64,000 nucleotides of DNA from contig JBKHYJ010000022.1 in the NCBI GenBank assembly GCA_046565505.1, positions 310,001 through 374,000 on the forward strand, written 5' to 3'. A program made the position numbers and the translations under genes. Below are positions 1-8,024 of this stretch, piece after piece. Position 1 is the first letter of the stretch. The number at the start of each line of letters is the position of its first letter. The DNA is from JBKHYJ01 sp046565505. Lineage in GTDB: Bacteria > Acidobacteriota > Blastocatellia > UBA7656. The notes beneath the pieces are model-generated. The model was not told where the DNA came from, did not search any database, and worked only from the letters and a program-made list of their open reading frames with translations.

Positions 1-2171
1 GGCAGAATGATCTGGAACGTCGTGCCTTTACCCTCTTCGCTCATCACCTCTATGCGCCCGCCGTGGTGGCGCACCAGGTCCTGCGTGACCCAGAGGCCCA
101 GCCCCGTCCCCCCCTTTTTGCGAGTGGAGAAGAAAGGCTCGAATATGCGCTCCAGGTCGTCCGGGTTGATGCCGATCCCCGTGTCGCTTATCTCGATTGA
201 GACGGAGGCCTGGACCGGGCTCGTGTAGCCCGACGTGCGGATCGTTATAGAGCCTTCGCGCTCTATCGCCTGCTGCGCGTTCAGTATCAAATTCAGAAAC
301 ACCTGCTTCAACTGGTCCGGGCGGGCGTGGACGGCGGGCAGGTCCGGGTCGAACTCGCAAACAATTTTGATGGCCGACTGGCGCATCTTTTTGTCCACGA
401 GCACGAGCGTCTCTTCGAGCAGCTGGTTTATGTCGGCCCACTCGGCCCCGCCCGAGCGGCGCGCGAAGCCGAGCATCTGGCGGATGATGTGCGATACGCG
501 CTCGGTCTCTTTGCGCGCTATCTCCAGGAACCGTTCGCCCGACTCGGAGTCCCTGATCGATTTAAGTAGGTAAAGCGAATTCTTTATGGCCTCTAATGGG
601 TTGTTGACTTCGTGCGCGATGGAGGCGGCGAGGCGGCCGACGGCGGCCAGCTTTTCCGACTCAAAAAGTTGTTGCTCCACGCGGCGGCGCTCAAGTTCCC
701 TTATCTGCGACAGGTCATGTAGGATGGACACGACCGCCGTGACCTGGCCCTTGGCGTCGGGGACCTCGACCGACGCTATTTCCATCGGGAGCGACTGGTT
801 CGTTTCCGGGTCTATCAGCTCGATCTCCGCCTGTCGGCCGGGCCGCGTCTCCGAGGCCAGGCCCGAGATGAACGACGTGAGCTTGACGGAATTCGCCCGC
901 ACCGCCGCCAGCCTCCGCGACGTGGAGGGGTCGGCCTGCTGTAGCAGGAGGCTCGTCGGGCGCTTCGTCATGTCCTCCTGCTGGAAGAGCAGCTCCGCGC
1001 GGCGGTTGAAGAGTATGAAGTTGCCGTTCGCGTCCGTCACGACGACCGGGTGGCCCACGTTCTCGATTATCAGATCGAGCCGGTCGCGCTCCCTGCGCGC
1101 CTCCGCCTCGGCCTGCTGTAGCTTGATGTAGTTGCGCGCCAGCTCCTCGTTGGCCTGGCGCAAGTCGGTCACGTCGCGGAAGACCGACACCAGCCCTATG
1201 CGCTCGCCCTGCGCGTTGACTGCGGGCGTCGAGATGACCTCGAAGTGAATGTCCGAGCCTTCGATGGGGTCGACGAGCGTCAGGTCGCGGCCTATGACCT
1301 CGGTCGAGGAGACGGCCGCGCTCGACAGGTAAGCTGAGAAGAGCAGGTCGTTCATCTTGAGCGCGCGGCGCTTGCCCTCGCTCGCGTTGCTCGACCCGCT
1401 GAAGAGTTCCTCGGCGCGCTGGTTCTGCAACAGGATTTCGTTGTCGAGATTCGTGAGCACGATCGGGTCGGCCACGGACTTCATAATGGACTCGACCCAC
1501 TGGCGCTCGCGCTGGAGCTTGCGCACGGTTTCGTACATGCGCTCGGTCTGGACCGCCGCCGCTATGCACACGCCTATCCTGTCGGCGAGCCGCGCGAGCA
1601 GCCCGAGCGCCGACGCGTCGAACGTGCCCTCGTCGGCGCCGATGTAAAGCGCGCCCAGGCACATCGATTCCGGCGACCAGTACTTGCCATCGCCCGGGGG
1701 CTTGCGGGCGAAGTCGCCCTCGAACATGTTCGAGAGCCACTGCCCGCCGAATAGCGGGAGGGCGAGCAAATCGGTGCCGTCAAGGAATGGTCCCAGGAAG
1801 GGAGCGTCGCCATCGGCCTTGCGGGTGATCCAGGCCGGGCGGCCATCGTGGACCACGGAGACGGCGACCGCGCCGGAGTCTAGCGGCATCTCGACGGCCT
1901 CTATGGCGCTGTTATATTTGAAGCCGGCCGCCATGCGCATGCGCAGCGTGGCGGTTTGATTGTCTATGAGCGCGATTGCGGCGCTGGGGTAGCCGAGGTC
2001 AGCCGTCACGGTATCGAGCGCGAGCAGCAGCCTCTCGTTGAGGCCCTCCGTCGCGAGCAATTGGGTCGTCATATCGAATATGAGGTCCAACTGGCGGGCG
2101 TACATGTCGGATTGCGAACCGCCGGCCGGTGCGGCTTCGGGTTGTGCGGATTGTGTCAGCCCATCTCCCAT
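1..2171 (-). CDS. Sensor histidine kinase, GAF-PAS-PAS-HisKA-HATPase (C-terminus off the left edge)
   Basis: Read on the minus strand from the ATG at 2171, the frame stays open to the edge, about 723 residues. The order is a GAF-like sensor domain (about 25-180), two PAS domains (starting near 225 and 362), a HisKA dimerisation helix with motif IAHEVNNP (phospho-accepting His about 520), and a HATPase domain ending in the G2 box GTGLGL near 687. No membrane segment is visible, so it is probably a soluble sensor. Only the last few residues are missing. It lies 87 nt downstream of gvpA on the same strand and could be co-transcribed with the gas-vesicle genes. No response regulator is visible in the window. 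The ligand is unknown. Confidence 0.88.
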   Translation of the reverse strand, partial: MGDGLTQSAQPEAAPAGGSQSDMYARQLDLIFDMTTQLLATEGLNERLLLALDTVTADLGYPSAAIALIDNQTATLRMRMAAGFKYNSAIEAVEMPLDSGAVAVSVVHDGRPAWITRKADGDAPFLGPFLDGTDLLALPLFGGQWLSNMFEGDFARKPPGDGKYWSPESMCLGALYIGADEGTFDASALGLLARLADRIGVCIAAAVQTERMYETVRKLQRERQWVESIMKSVADPIVLTNLDNEILLQNQRAEELFSGSSNASEGKRRALKMNDLLFSAYLSSAAVSSTEVIGRDLTLVDPIEGSDIHFEVISTPAVNAQGERIGLVSVFRDVTDLRQANEELARNYIKLQQAEAEARRERDRLDLIIENVGHPVVVTDANGNFILFNRRAELLFQQEDMTKRPTSLLLQQADPSTSRRLAAVRANSVKLTSFISGLASETRPGRQAEIELIDPETNQSLPMEIASVEVPDAKGQVTAVVSILHDLSQIRELERRRVEQQLFESEKLAAVGRLAASIAHEVNNPLEAIKNSLYLLKSIRDSESGERFLEIARKETERVSHIIRQMLGFARRSGGAEWADINQLLEETLVLVDKKMRQSAIKIVCEFDPDLPAVHARPDQLKQVFLNLILNAQQAIEREGSITIRTSGYTSPVQASVSIEISDTGIGINPDDLERIFEPFFSTRKKGGTGLGLWVTQDLVRHHGGRIEVMSEEGKGTTFQIIL

Positions 2172-2258
2172 AAGGTCGCTCGACGGCGGGAGGCGGCGGG
2201 GGCGGGGCGGTCACCGATTTAACCGGCCCGGGAAGCCCGCCCCTGCCGCCCGCCACTC

Positions 2259-2546
2259 TCATCTTCTGTCTACGTCGATGGCGGCGCGGCGGCGCGTTTC
2301 CTCCTCGACTGTTTCGGTCGCGCCCGGCGCCAGGGCGGGACGCGAGACGACCGGGGTCAGCCCGACGGCCTCGGCGTACTTGAGGTAAGTATCAATGGAA
2401 GCGACGACCACGCGGGCCTCAATCGTGATCAGGTCGATCCCCACGAGCGAGATGCGTACCCATGCGTCAATGACTATGCCTTTATCCAACACGCGGTCCA
2501 GCACGTCTATCAAACTGGTCCCGCCCGGTGCTCTTTCAACAGCCAT
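2259..2546 (-). CDS. gvpA: Gas vesicle major structural protein GvpA
   Basis: This 95-residue protein matches the hydrophobic shell protein whose ribs form the gas-vesicle wall. Conserved signatures are LDRVLDKGIVIDAWVRISL, IEARVVVASIDTYL and YAEAVGL, in the family order. The tail after about residue 70 is hydrophilic and variable, as in other GvpA proteins. A plausible ribosome-binding site (AAGAGGA) precedes the ATG. The 186-nt spacer upstream is the longest inside the operon and holds a hairpin, which suggests that this abundantly needed subunit has its own promoter or RNA processing site. It is the last gvp gene in the cluster. Confidence 0.96.
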   Translation of the reverse strand: MAVERAPGGTSLIDVLDRVLDKGIVIDAWVRISLVGIDLITIEARVVVASIDTYLKYAEAVGLTPVVSRPALAPGATETVEEETRRRAAIDVDRR

Positions 2547-2582
2547 TTGTTTGGTTCCTCTTATTAAGTTTTTGCCGCCGGG

Positions 2583-2607
2583 CAGGTGCGTGACAGGGTC
2601 ACACCTG
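2583..2607. promoter_or_regulatory. Hairpin in the gvpJ-gvpA spacer
   Basis: CAGGTG at 2583-2588 and TGAC at 2591-2594 pair with GTCA at 2598-2601 and CACCTG at 2602-2607. This gives a 10-bp stem with a 2-nt bulge and a 3-nt loop. It sits about 40 nt upstream of the gvpA start. There is no T tract, so it is more likely an operator, an RNA-stability hairpin or an attenuator than a terminator. The role is inferred from position only. Confidence 0.35.
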
Positions 2608-2732
2608 GGGCGTCGGTATCGCCTGCCTGACCGGGCAAAGCCCTCGAATGGTCACGGGTGAACGGCCGAGCGATGAATTAAATAATTTCAAATCCGCTGC
2701 CTGAAACCTTGCCTTTATTCACCCTCACCTCT

Positions 2733-3122
2733 TCAAGGGCGCCTGCCTTTCTTAGTTGCGCCAGCCCTGCGGCCGCGTTGCGCGGCCGGAGACTTCGCAC
2801 CCTCGGCCGCCGAAGACGCGCCGAGTCGCATGACCTCGCGTTCGAGCTCTTCCAGCCGCGCGCGCAGCTCGGCGTTCTCTACTTCGGCGCGTTCGGCGCG
2901 CCTGGTGAGGTTTGTGTCGTAGCGCCACCAGTTCAGCCCTATCTGCTCGGCCTTGTCTATCGAGCATACGAGCAGACGTATTTGCAGCGTCAGCAACTCC
3001 ACGTTTGCGAGCGACACCTTGATGTCGCCCGCGATGACCAGCCCTTTGTCAAGAATTCGGTCCAGCACGTCCACCAGCCCGGGCGGGCGCGCCGTGATTA
3101 AACTTGATCGCTCACTCGACAA
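2733..3122 (-). CDS. gvpJ: GvpA/GvpJ-family minor gas vesicle protein
   Basis: This 129-residue protein carries the GvpA-type fold signature VLDRILDKGLVIAGDIKVSL followed by VELLTLQIRLLVCSIDKAEQ and a GLNWW motif typical of GvpJ-like minor shell proteins. After about residue 75 comes a charged helical region, probably coiled coil, and a basic Lys/Arg-rich tail. Minor GvpA paralogs are thought to help nucleate the vesicle or shape its tips. The start is TTG at 3122, supported by a perfect AGGAGG six bases upstream. Family membership is secure; the J rather than S subtype is less so. Confidence 0.88.
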   Translation of the reverse strand: MSSERSSLITARPPGLVDVLDRILDKGLVIAGDIKVSLANVELLTLQIRLLVCSIDKAEQIGLNWWRYDTNLTRRAERAEVENAELRARLEELEREVMRLGASSAAEGAKSPAAQRGRRAGATKKGRRP

Positions 3123-3211
3123 TAACTTCCTCCTCCGAGACGGTGGCGAGTTACAAGCCGCAGGCGGCGGGGTGAGAGCACGCCTTCGTCACCTGTCTTT
3201 TGTAACGTTCT

Positions 3212-3508
3212 TCATATCAAACGCCCGATAGGCCCGAGGTCGAGGCTGAGGTCTTCGTCGGCCAGGCCGAACTGCGCCTTGAGTTCACGCATCTTTTCTT
3301 CGAGCTTCATTAGCGCGAGCCCCAGGTCTTCCACCTGCTCCGGCGAAAGGCCGCCGCCTTCCATGCGGCGGATAGCCTGCTTCTCCAGCAGCCGGCGGAT
3401 CAGCTCGATTAAAGTCAAAACCAGCTTCGCCAACCCCTGCTCGACGGACTGCGCATCAATGTTGATCCGGTCAGGTAAGGCATCGGTGGCGCGCCGGAGC
3501 TCTTCCAC
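3212..3508 (-). CDS. gvpK: Gas vesicle protein GvpK
   Basis: GvpK is a small helical protein essential for vesicle formation in several bacteria. The conserved core is visible: INIDAQSVEQGLAKLVLTL, then LIRRLLEKQAIRRMEGG, LSPEQVEDLGLALMKLEEKM and a closing GLADEDLSLDLGPIG. From the GTG at 3508 it is 98 residues, slightly short. The open frame continues 18 codons upstream with sensible acidic sequence to an ATT codon at 3562-3560 that has an ideal Shine-Dalgarno sequence. The true N-terminus may therefore be there, giving 116 residues. It lies between gvpF/L and gvpJ. Confidence 0.9.
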   Translation of the reverse strand: MEELRRATDALPDRINIDAQSVEQGLAKLVLTLIELIRRLLEKQAIRRMEGGGLSPEQVEDLGLALMKLEEKMRELKAQFGLADEDLSLDLGPIGRLI

Positions 3509-3568
3509 GAACTCTTCGGCGTGTTCGGTCTCTATCTCCGGTTGAATTAAATCAGGGGGAATTCCCCG

Positions 3569-3574
3569 CCTCCT
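3569..3574 (-). promoter_or_regulatory. Strong Shine-Dalgarno ahead of an ATT codon, gvpK
   Basis: A perfect AGGAGG on the minus strand lies six bases before an ATT codon in frame with gvpK. The neighbouring gvpJ uses the same AGGAGG with six-base spacing before TTG. No ATG, GTG or TTG lies at the right distance here, and the first conventional start (GTG 3508) is 54 bases further on. ATT initiation is rare but known, for example in infC. This is an inference from spacing. Confidence 0.45.
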
Positions 3575-3630
3575 CTTACCCCAAAGCCGTGCCGCAATAG
3601 TGAGACATTACTCTGAAACGCGCCGCCAAT

Positions 3631-4362
3631 TCAAGAGCTAAGTTCACAAAAGCTGTACGGCGGCCAGGGGCCGCTCGTCAAAAAACGTAGGTCGGCGCGG
3701 CCTTCGCGCGCCCGCGCGAGCCGCGCGCGGTAATCTTCGATCCGCGCGCGCTCGACCAGGTGCGCCGCCGCGAGTGCCATCGCGCGCGTCGGGCAAATGC
3801 GCGCTGAAGATTCCCGCAAGGTCCCGCTCAACTGCCGTTCGAGCCAGCGCGCGATCTCGCCTGCCTCTCTCCTGAGCGTTTCGTCGCCCGTGACCTCGCA
3901 ACGCCTTCCCGCCAGGAAAGCCGTGCCCGGCCCCATCATTTCGGGCCGGCCTCCGGCGTCGCCCGCCGCCCCGCCGCCCCCCTCGTGCCCGGCCGCGCGC
4001 CTTACGGCCTCCGCATCCCAGATGATTTTTACGCTCATCTCCACCGTATCGCGCACCGCGGAGAGTTGTGACGACACCGCGGCCTCGTTCGACGCCAGAT
4101 AGCTTTCGAGCCGCGCCGCGCTCACCACCATGCCGAACCGAAACGGCAGAGGGGTCGTGCTCGCTAGAACCCTATGAATGATACTTTCATGCGCGAAGAT
4201 ATTCTCACGGGTTACCCGCGCCCGCTCGCCCTGAAAATCGCTCACCACCGCCTTGATCGATTCATGCGCGAAGAGGCGCGGCCGCGCGCCGGCGACGCCC
4301 GCCGCGCCATCAAGCAGGTCGGGCGTCGCTTCATCGCTCAAGCAGTAGGCGTAAAGATTCAT
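3631..4362 (-). CDS. GvpF/GvpL-family gas vesicle protein (243 aa)
   Basis: GvpF/L proteins are two-domain accessory proteins that bind GvpA and help vesicle assembly. This copy starts with the family's beta-strand MNLYAYCL, has the central FAHESIIHRVLASTTPLPFRF segment, and ends with the hallmark LTSGPWPPYSFCEL. A glycine-rich insertion around residues 125-140 is unusual. It is one of three GvpF/L paralogs in this operon, 61 nt downstream of the small GvpM-like gene. Paralog letters cannot be assigned from sequence alone. Family assignment is firm. Confidence 0.92.
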   Translation of the reverse strand: MNLYAYCLSDEATPDLLDGAAGVAGARPRLFAHESIKAVVSDFQGERARVTRENIFAHESIIHRVLASTTPLPFRFGMVVSAARLESYLASNEAAVSSQLSAVRDTVEMSVKIIWDAEAVRRAAGHEGGGGAAGDAGGRPEMMGPGTAFLAGRRCEVTGDETLRREAGEIARWLERQLSGTLRESSARICPTRAMALAAAHLVERARIEDYRARLARAREGRADLRFLTSGPWPPYSFCELSS

Positions 4363-4423
4363 AAAAAGGTGGCAGGTGATGGGCCGGGCCTCGGGGGTGC
4401 GGGGGACCGGCCGCGGGCAAAAA

Positions 4424-4666
4424 CTATTCTTCTTCGTGGGCCACAGAATCCGCCGGCCGCCCGGCCCCCGCCCCGCGCCGGCCGAGCACGCCTTCTATCG
4501 TATCGACGGAGCCTAGCAGGACGTTCAACCCCACGAAGATCAAATCAATGTCGGCCACGGAGATGGTTATCTCGCCGGCGATCACGAGGCCCCGGCTCAG
4601 CACGTGATCGAGCGTCTCCAATAATGACAGTTCGTCGTCCTCCGTTTGCCGCAGGTATTCGCTCAT
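4424..4666 (-). CDS. Small GvpA-family protein, GvpM/GvpJ-like
   Basis: This 80-residue protein has the GvpA fold pattern: LLETLDHVLSRGLVIAGEIT, then ISVADIDLIFVGLNVLLGSV and a short polar tail. The VADIDLI and LNVLL segments resemble GvpM-type minor shell proteins more than GvpA. It lies between two gvpF/L genes with short spacers (33 and 61 nt), so it is surely part of the operon. It likely serves as a minor shell or nucleation component. GvpJ is the alternative label. Confidence 0.82.
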   Translation of the reverse strand: MSEYLRQTEDDELSLLETLDHVLSRGLVIAGEITISVADIDLIFVGLNVLLGSVDTIEGVLGRRGAGAGRPADSVAHEEE

Positions 4667-4699
4667 CCTTGTTTCCGTAGCCTGACCTGGTTTTGTAAC

Positions 4700-5545
4700 C
4701 TACCCCGCAAAATTATAAGCGGGCCACGGCCCTGTCAACTCCAGCTTAAAGCCCGCCGCCTCGTGCCTGTCGGCAAGCGCTTCGGCCGCCGCGCGGAACT
4801 CTTTGAAGCGCGTCCGCTCGACCAGGAAGGTGAGCCTGGCGGCGACCTCGCCGCATTCGTCCGCCTCGTCTTTCATCACGCGCAGCCGCACCGCGCCATC
4901 GCTGATGCGCGAAAGCTCGGCCTCCACTTCGGCGGTGACGCGCCTGATTTCCGCGCGCGCCTCGTCGGCGCGCATGGCCTCAATCTTCTTTCGCATCAGG
5001 TAAGCCCGGCCGGGCGGGGCCGAAGCGGCTTGCTCGCTGATCTCCTGCAACCGCGGGCTGAGCGACGACACGGCCCGCATCAATTTGGCTCGGGCCAGGT
5101 AGACGTTGACCCCCCACTCATCCCGCCCGCGCAGCCGGCCGATGATGCCGCGAAGCTCGTCGCGTTTTTCACCGAGCATCTGCTCGATTCGCCCGCGCCG
5201 GAGGTAAATAGTGCCGAACCGCAACGGTATGACGCTCGCGCTGGAGGCAAAATGCTCTATGACTTTCTCATGCCGCATGACCCTGAGGGCCGTCCACCCG
5301 GGGTCTTTGAGCCGGGCCGGCAGGGCTTCTTCGCCGTAGTCGGCGAGCGGCACCGAGCTGACTATCCCCGCGAGGCCGCCGGCGGAGACCATCTCAAGCC
5401 CGGAGTCGGCCTCTATGGCGTCGGGCAGCTCGCCGCCAATCAACGCCGAGAGGGCGTCGCGCTCGCCCACGCAGTAAACGTAGAACCCCTGCGAAGGGGT
5501 CCGCCTCGCGGGGCGGCTCTTCTTTTTTGAATCGTCTGCTCTCAT
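4700..5545 (-). CDS. GvpF/GvpL-family gas vesicle protein (281 aa)
   Basis: This is the second GvpF/L paralog. After a basic N-terminal extension of about 20 residues comes the family start GFYVYCVGERD. The centre shows HEKVIEHFASSASVIPLRFG, and the C-terminus has LELTGPWPAYNFAG, the conserved end motif. The middle contains a long charged helical stretch. Its ATG is 9 nt after the stop of the ArsA-like ATPase gene, which indicates translational coupling. The role is accessory to GvpA assembly, inferred from the family. Confidence 0.92.
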   Translation of the reverse strand: MRADDSKKKSRPARRTPSQGFYVYCVGERDALSALIGGELPDAIEADSGLEMVSAGGLAGIVSSVPLADYGEEALPARLKDPGWTALRVMRHEKVIEHFASSASVIPLRFGTIYLRRGRIEQMLGEKRDELRGIIGRLRGRDEWGVNVYLARAKLMRAVSSLSPRLQEISEQAASAPPGRAYLMRKKIEAMRADEARAEIRRVTAEVEAELSRISDGAVRLRVMKDEADECGEVAARLTFLVERTRFKEFRAAAEALADRHEAAGFKLELTGPWPAYNFAG

Positions 5546-5554
5546 CCGCCCGCC

Positions 5555-7669
5555 TCAGGTGAGGAGCTTCCAGTCCGAGAAATGCTCGCGCAGTCGCGCC
5601 GCCCCGCGTATCTCGTGAGTCCGCTGTGGGGCGACGAGCAGCGCCCCGCCGCCGAATCTTTGCTTGAATTCTTCAATGACGCTTTCCTGCCCGCGCCGCC
5701 GCGCGCCGCAAAAGTCGCAATGGACGGCCGCCTCGTCGGGCACCACGCCGTTGATTAAAACGCGGCGCATGGGAACTTTGAGCCGTCCGAGCGATTCAGT
5801 CAACCGCATGGTTTCTTCCATACTCATCCGCTCGGCGATGGCGACCCCGACGAATTCGCACTCCGCGGCGCTGGTCAGCATGGCCGCCACCCGCTTGATG
5901 CTTTTCGAGAGCGCGATCAACTCTTCCGCGATGCCGCCCCACCTGACGACTTTTTTATACTTCAACAAAAGCTTGATGAACGTTCTGACCCACGACAGGG
6001 CGACCTGCGGCAGCTCCAGAAAACGTAACAGGTGGCCGGTCGGCGCCGTGTCCAGCACTATCGTGGCGTATCGGCCTTCGTCAATGAGATTGCTTATCGC
6101 GCCCAGCGCAGATATCTCGTCAATGCCGGGCGGGGCAAGCTGCACTATCTCTCGCATGGCCTCGCGGTCGAATTGAATCTCCCACCGCGATCTGGCCGTG
6201 AGCGACGCGAACAGCTCGTCGGTCCAGTCGCGGTAACGCCGCTTCAAGCCCTCGAACCACGCGGCCGGATTTATCTCCGTCGCGTCGAGATTCGCCAGCC
6301 CCGCGACGCCGCGCTTAGTCTCGCCTATTCGCTCTTCGAAACTATCCGAGAGGGAGTGCGCGGGGTCGGTCGAGAAGACGAGCACGCGCTCGCCCGCATT
6401 CGTTTCCGCCGCGGCTAGCGCGGCCGCGGCCGCCGAAGTCGTCTTGCCGACGCCGCCTTTGCCGCCGAAGATCAGGAGGCGGGGCGGCGCGATGTCCGAT
6501 GGGCGTAATGCGGAAAAGGTGAAAGGCTGGGGCCGCGAAGAAGGCGATGCGCGATGCGCGTCATCCTTCCTCTTCCGCTTCTGCCCCTTCGCGCCCGCAT
6601 CTTTACCGTCCTCCCCCGACAGCAAGCCGGCGAGGCGGCGCAGCCCATCAAGCCCCCGCACTTCTTCCGCGAGCAGCGGCGCTTTGCGGATGGGGACGGC
6701 GTTGAATTCGCGGGCCAGGCGCTTGAGCCAGGGGCTCTGGCCGGCGGCGCGAGCGCGACAATATTTACAGTCGCCCCGCTCGCTTTCGACGCGGTTGATT
6801 ATCAGGTCAGTCACCGGCACCCCCTCGGCCCTGAGCAAATCAAAATAGCGCGAGGTCTCCTCGACGATCATGGCTTCCGGGATAGTCACCAGCGTGAAGG
6901 CCGCGAGGTCTGGCGAGTAAAGCATCCGTCGCACATGGCCGATTCTTTCCGCGAGCCCGCGCAGGAAAATCTCCACTTCGTCTTCGGGCAGCGAGCGGCC
7001 CCGCGAGAATTGCGAGACGATGTAGCGGTGCTTGTCTTCGAGCAGGTCCAGTGCGCTTACCCACCCTGCGAAGACATCCGGCAGCCGCAGCAGCCGCGAC
7101 GTGTGGCCCGACGGGGCAGTGTCGACGACGACGCGCGTGTAACGGCCCGCCCGGTCAAGCTCGCTCAGCTCAAACAGCGCCATCACTTCGTCCATGCCCG
7201 GGAGCGAAAGGTCCAAGAACTCTTTTATGTCGCTTTCATCCAGCAGCGTGCCGCGGTCCGCGACCTCTGTGAGCACTGCGCGGTGATTCGCTTTGAACAC
7301 CTCCAGGGCCGCGCCCGCGTCCATCTCTCGGGCATCAAGGCGCGCCCCACCCCTGCGCGCTACCTCCACGGCGCGGTCGCCCACCGGCATGCCTAGGCTG
7401 TCAGAGAGCGAGTGTGCGGGGTCCGTGGAGAACAAGAGTATACGTTCTGAGGCAGAGGCGTGATCTAGCAAATAGAGCGCGGCGGCGGAAGCGACAGTCG
7501 TCTTACCGACGCCGCCTTTGCCGCCGAAGAAAAGGTAACGGGCGGAGGGCCGAAAGAAAGATGCCGGAAGCGAGTCGGCGGGGCTGGCGGCGGAGTGGGC
7601 GGAGGGAGTTACGCCCACTCCCTTCGACTTCTCACCCCGGCGTCTTTTCCCCGTGACCGCTTTCGCCAT
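5555..7669 (-). CDS. Tandem ArsA/Get3-type ATPase in a gas vesicle operon
   Basis: This 704-residue protein is made of two homologous ATPase halves. Each has the deviant Walker A GGKGGVGKT (49-57 and 402-410), a DTAP switch motif (183-186, 540-543) and a CxxC pair (Cys301/304 and Cys651/654) like the zinc-binding pair of Get3. A low-complexity basic linker (about 350-385) joins the halves. ArsA/Get3 ATPases move arsenite or chaperone hydrophobic tail-anchored proteins. With no arsenic genes nearby, and with the gene inside the gvp cluster 9 nt before a gvpF/L, a role chaperoning very hydrophobic GvpA-type subunits is the better inference. No MoxR-type GvpN is visible in the window. Confidence 0.93.
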   Translation of the reverse strand: MAKAVTGKRRRGEKSKGVGVTPSAHSAASPADSLPASFFRPSARYLFFGGKGGVGKTTVASAAALYLLDHASASERILLFSTDPAHSLSDSLGMPVGDRAVEVARRGGARLDAREMDAGAALEVFKANHRAVLTEVADRGTLLDESDIKEFLDLSLPGMDEVMALFELSELDRAGRYTRVVVDTAPSGHTSRLLRLPDVFAGWVSALDLLEDKHRYIVSQFSRGRSLPEDEVEIFLRGLAERIGHVRRMLYSPDLAAFTLVTIPEAMIVEETSRYFDLLRAEGVPVTDLIINRVESERGDCKYCRARAAGQSPWLKRLAREFNAVPIRKAPLLAEEVRGLDGLRRLAGLLSGEDGKDAGAKGQKRKRKDDAHRASPSSRPQPFTFSALRPSDIAPPRLLIFGGKGGVGKTTSAAAAALAAAETNAGERVLVFSTDPAHSLSDSFEERIGETKRGVAGLANLDATEINPAAWFEGLKRRYRDWTDELFASLTARSRWEIQFDREAMREIVQLAPPGIDEISALGAISNLIDEGRYATIVLDTAPTGHLLRFLELPQVALSWVRTFIKLLLKYKKVVRWGGIAEELIALSKSIKRVAAMLTSAAECEFVGVAIAERMSMEETMRLTESLGRLKVPMRRVLINGVVPDEAAVHCDFCGARRRGQESVIEEFKQRFGGGALLVAPQRTHEIRGAARLREHFSDWKLLT

Positions 7670-7694
7670 TCATCCTTCCGCCTTCACCTTTCGC

Positions 7695-8000
7695 CTAGAG
7701 CTTACCCTCGTCCCCGCCCGCCTCGATGACGATGGAAGATGACTCCGCCGTGTGGATTTGCTGAAGCATTTCGAGCTGGCGGGCCTTTATCGCCCGGAGC
7801 CTGGCGAAGAGTTCCGCCTCCTGTTCCGCGAAGTCCTCCTCGGCGATCTCTTCGAGTTCGAGCCGCATTTGAAGTTCGAGCAGTTGCTCTTTGATGAGCG
7901 ACTCGTCGTTCAGCTCCTGGTCGGCCATCTTCTGAATCTGGTTGAGGATGAAGCGGAACCCCGAGAACGGAAATAGCAGCAGGTCGTCTATAAGAAGCAT
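7695..8000 (-). CDS. gvpG: Gas vesicle protein GvpG
   Basis: This 101-residue protein opens with the GvpG-type hydrophobic motif LLLFPFSGFRFILNQIQ. A strongly acidic, leucine-rich coiled-coil helix covers about residues 25-80, as in other GvpG accessory proteins. It sits 24 nt after the first gvpF/L gene and 25 nt before the ATPase gene, so it is part of one transcription unit. Assembly function is known for the family, but the exact role is not. Confidence 0.88.
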   Translation of the reverse strand: MLLIDDLLLFPFSGFRFILNQIQKMADQELNDESLIKEQLLELQMRLELEEIAEEDFAEQEAELFARLRAIKARQLEMLQQIHTAESSSIVIEAGGDEGKL

Positions 8001-8024
8001 CGCGCCGTGGTCTCCGAATTCTAG

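Noticed and set aside
715..1740. Arg-rich minus-strand frame within the histidine kinase
   Set aside because: It is a shifted frame of the kinase; the correct frame gives clear PAS and HisKA motifs.
5555..7669. Arsenical pump ATPase (arsenic resistance)
   Set aside because: No ArsB, ArsR, ArsC or ArsD is present, and the gene is embedded in the gas-vesicle operon with coupled spacing.
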